DNA of 60,000 nt from Membranipora membranacea (lineage: Eukaryota; Bryozoa; Gymnolaemata; Cheilostomatida; Membraniporidae). A program made the position numbers and the translations under genes. How positions within the stretch are numbered: the stretch's first letter is position 1; each line of letters begins with the position of its first letter. Of the stretch, positions 57,814 to 60,000 are shown one piece after another. Under the pieces are notes generated by a model. The model made no database searches and had not been told where the DNA came from. It worked only from the letters and a program-made list of their open reading frames with translations. The stretch is from positions 13,828,001 through 13,888,000 of the forward strand of contig OU612075.1 of the NCBI GenBank assembly GCA_914767715.1. The letters are read 5' to 3'.

Positions 57814-60000
57814 GATTAAAATGTCTTAATGATAATGAAACCCGAAAAAAAGCTAATAAATCACTAATTGTAAGCTTCGTATAAACATAAAGTAGCATTA
57901 TTTGTAATGACTAACAAGGCAGTATTCTATTTTGGCATTTTGTGATTTGTGATTTTTGTCATGTTATGTCATCACCATTTTTACGTCATATTTGTCCAAT
58001 CAAGGACAATGCAATATTTACCACCTGATGCATAGCGGAGAGAGCGGAACATTTTCTTTGAATTTTCTATCGCCATGCAAGGGGTGATTTGTCAACGTCG
58101 ACATCATAAAAAATAAATAAATACATCTAAAAAAAATACATCTTGTGTACTGACATTGCCTCATGACTTTCAAGATCTGACCTACTTTGTAGGTAAACAA
58201 CTCTTTACCGTCAATGGTCCGCCAAGATTAATGATGTTGTTTTTCTAATGGTTTGCAGGCAGTGTGCCAAAATGTTCTCTTTTTTGCATAATAACAGTTG
58301 TGAAATTGTGATGATAAACTAAAAGTGTTACTCACTAATAACTGGTTTGTGACAGTTTTAAGAATTTGAATTAAAAAGTTTCATAACAATAAATTATATT
58401 AGCAACACAGCCAAGTATTTTGACAGATTATCATTTTTTTCAGTAAGCCAATGTAAAGAACTAAGGAATGTTTTACAACCAGGGAACGATGATTGATGGG
58501 CTTATACTAAAAAAGTATCATCTACCTGTGAAATACATCAATATGAGTACACAAGTACCCAGTAACATTTACATAATTTTTTTCTTCTTTTATAAGTCAA
58601 GTGGCTCCAGTTCCTTTGCAAGATATGATTTAAATGATCCAGCCTAAAAAATCGCTAACAATCATTTAATTCATGGACTGTGATGTAGTTTACGTAACCT
58701 AATATACTCACTTATCAATGATTTGTGATTTGACAGCGCAGGGTAAAACCTCGTTACTAAGAACTCCATGCGGAGTAAATGGTTGCAAAGGTTGGCTTTG
58801 TGGTGGCACATAAAATTGATTTAGGGCTCCAACTCCAGATGCCTTGTGCAATATATATTGGACATGATCAGTTTGATCGCCATTTTTATTGGTGTAAGAT
58901 TTGATAATGATAATGATTCAATTTCCAAATATAAACTTAAATTAATTAACAAATTTAAACCGAACTTTGAAATTTGCTTTCTCTATTCACAGCACGCATA
59001 AAGAGATAATCTCAGTTCATTAAAAGTATTGGCTGAATTTAGTGATTAGCTCCTCCTGACCAAACTTTGAACTTCACTCTAGGGAAGTGTATTTATCATA
59101 GGTGAATTAGACCCACATGTAATTATGCATTATACCAATATAAACCCAATGAGCAAGAATAATATTTAAAAAAATATTATTTCTCAGAGAAATCTACAAA
59201 AAACAGCCTTTACTAACAAGGTAATGTATCGCAAACCTACTTCCGATAGTCTGATTTCTTCCAAATTTTTTTTGGTCGTTTAGAATAGGGCTGTCCAAAA
59301 ATGCCGATTTTTGCATCATTTTAAATTGCATACAAGCAAAATGTAACATGTATATCTATTTTTTTTAAAGTATGCCTGATGTATGCTAACGTTTGCGAAT
59401 ACGCCAGAGACCTTAGCCTTTGATATACTCTCTTTATCTAAACAAAGCCCCATCTATAACAAGCGTTCAATTCAATCAATGTATGAGGCACAATAATCCT
59501 TTGTCCCAAATGCCACAAGTACAATTATAATCCACTACAGTTTGCCTAATACTGTTAATACCAAAGATTATAAATTGTTTATACTACATTTTACTAAATA
59601 TTCTGATTATAAAATAAATTATTGATGGCGCTGAATCGAATCGAGTAATTTGGCGGAATATTTCATCATTCAACATTAAATGTGGAAATGAGTCTTGGTC
59701 TTGTTTGGTTTCCCATCTTATTTCAATGTTTAATATCTCAACAAGATTTTTTATTCACGCGTAGTTAAGTTGTAATTTCCCTGTATATATAGGTTAGCTC
59801 ACCTTTGTCAAACAACAGATTGTCGGGGAAAGTGCATGAGTTTTATACTATTCAATTGACTTGCTCCACGACCAGTAGAGCCTCCCTGAGCCAAGCATAG
59901 CAAGCCAGTGAAACCATGACATGAATGGTTATTAATATTATTATAATCTCATATGACACATGCCTCCACAATATACTGACTCTGTCGGTCCGAAAAGATC
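57814..60000. other. No gene or repeat recognised
   Basis: AT-rich sequence. The only open frame of note (58018-58200, minus) has no recognisable content. No splice-consistent chain of exons was seen on either strand. Confidence 0.4.

Overview
The window is AT-rich nuclear DNA of an invertebrate animal. Coding sequence lies in short exons with clean GT/AG introns in consistent phase. Predicted proteins are secreted lectin-like or coiled-coil types, and the intergenic DNA is full of LINE, hAT/MITE and tRNA-derived repeats. I cannot name the phylum from the sequence. No bacterial, viral, rRNA or CRISPR feature is visible.

Left third (1-23 kb): two tandem paralogues on the minus strand (gene A 1957-11810, gene B 14468-22111). 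Each has five coding exons with the same intron phases and encodes a ~350-residue secreted protein: signal peptide, PAN/apple-like domain, an unrecognised Cys-containing domain, then a C-terminal F5/8-type-C (discoidin/fucolectin-like) domain. A decayed ~4.6 kb CR1/Jockey-like LINE (4800-9364) sits inside an intron of gene A and itself carries a 510-bp MITE and a hAT-like element that holds a tRNA-like sequence.

Middle (24.2-32.6 kb): a plus-strand gene of 16 inferred coding exons encodes ~794 residues: acidic N-terminus, MSP/ASH-like beta-sandwich, basic/Ser-rich linker, long coiled coils. The function is unknown and it looks like a cytoskeletal or scaffold type of protein.

Right (33-54 kb): two minus-strand paralogues (gene C 33046-38601, gene D 45360-53824) of an unrecognised secreted precursor of 11 exons with TATA promoters and three conserved furin-type sites. 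The 3' end of the coiled-coil gene was duplicated with them (decayed exon at 44507-44585), so this is a tandem segmental duplication with its junction near 44.2-44.4 kb. Gene D is broken in exon 10 by a 2.83 kb insertion that contains a hAT element, which contains a tRNA-like sequence, which is split by a second hAT element. Gene C has an in-frame stop just after the expected exon-8 acceptor, which a downstream acceptor would bypass in frame.

Far right (55.2-57.8 kb): a 2.6 kb near-palindromic foldback element with 4-bp flanking duplication and about ten copies of a GTTTTCGCGCGGC-like motif. From 57.8 to 60 kb I see no gene.
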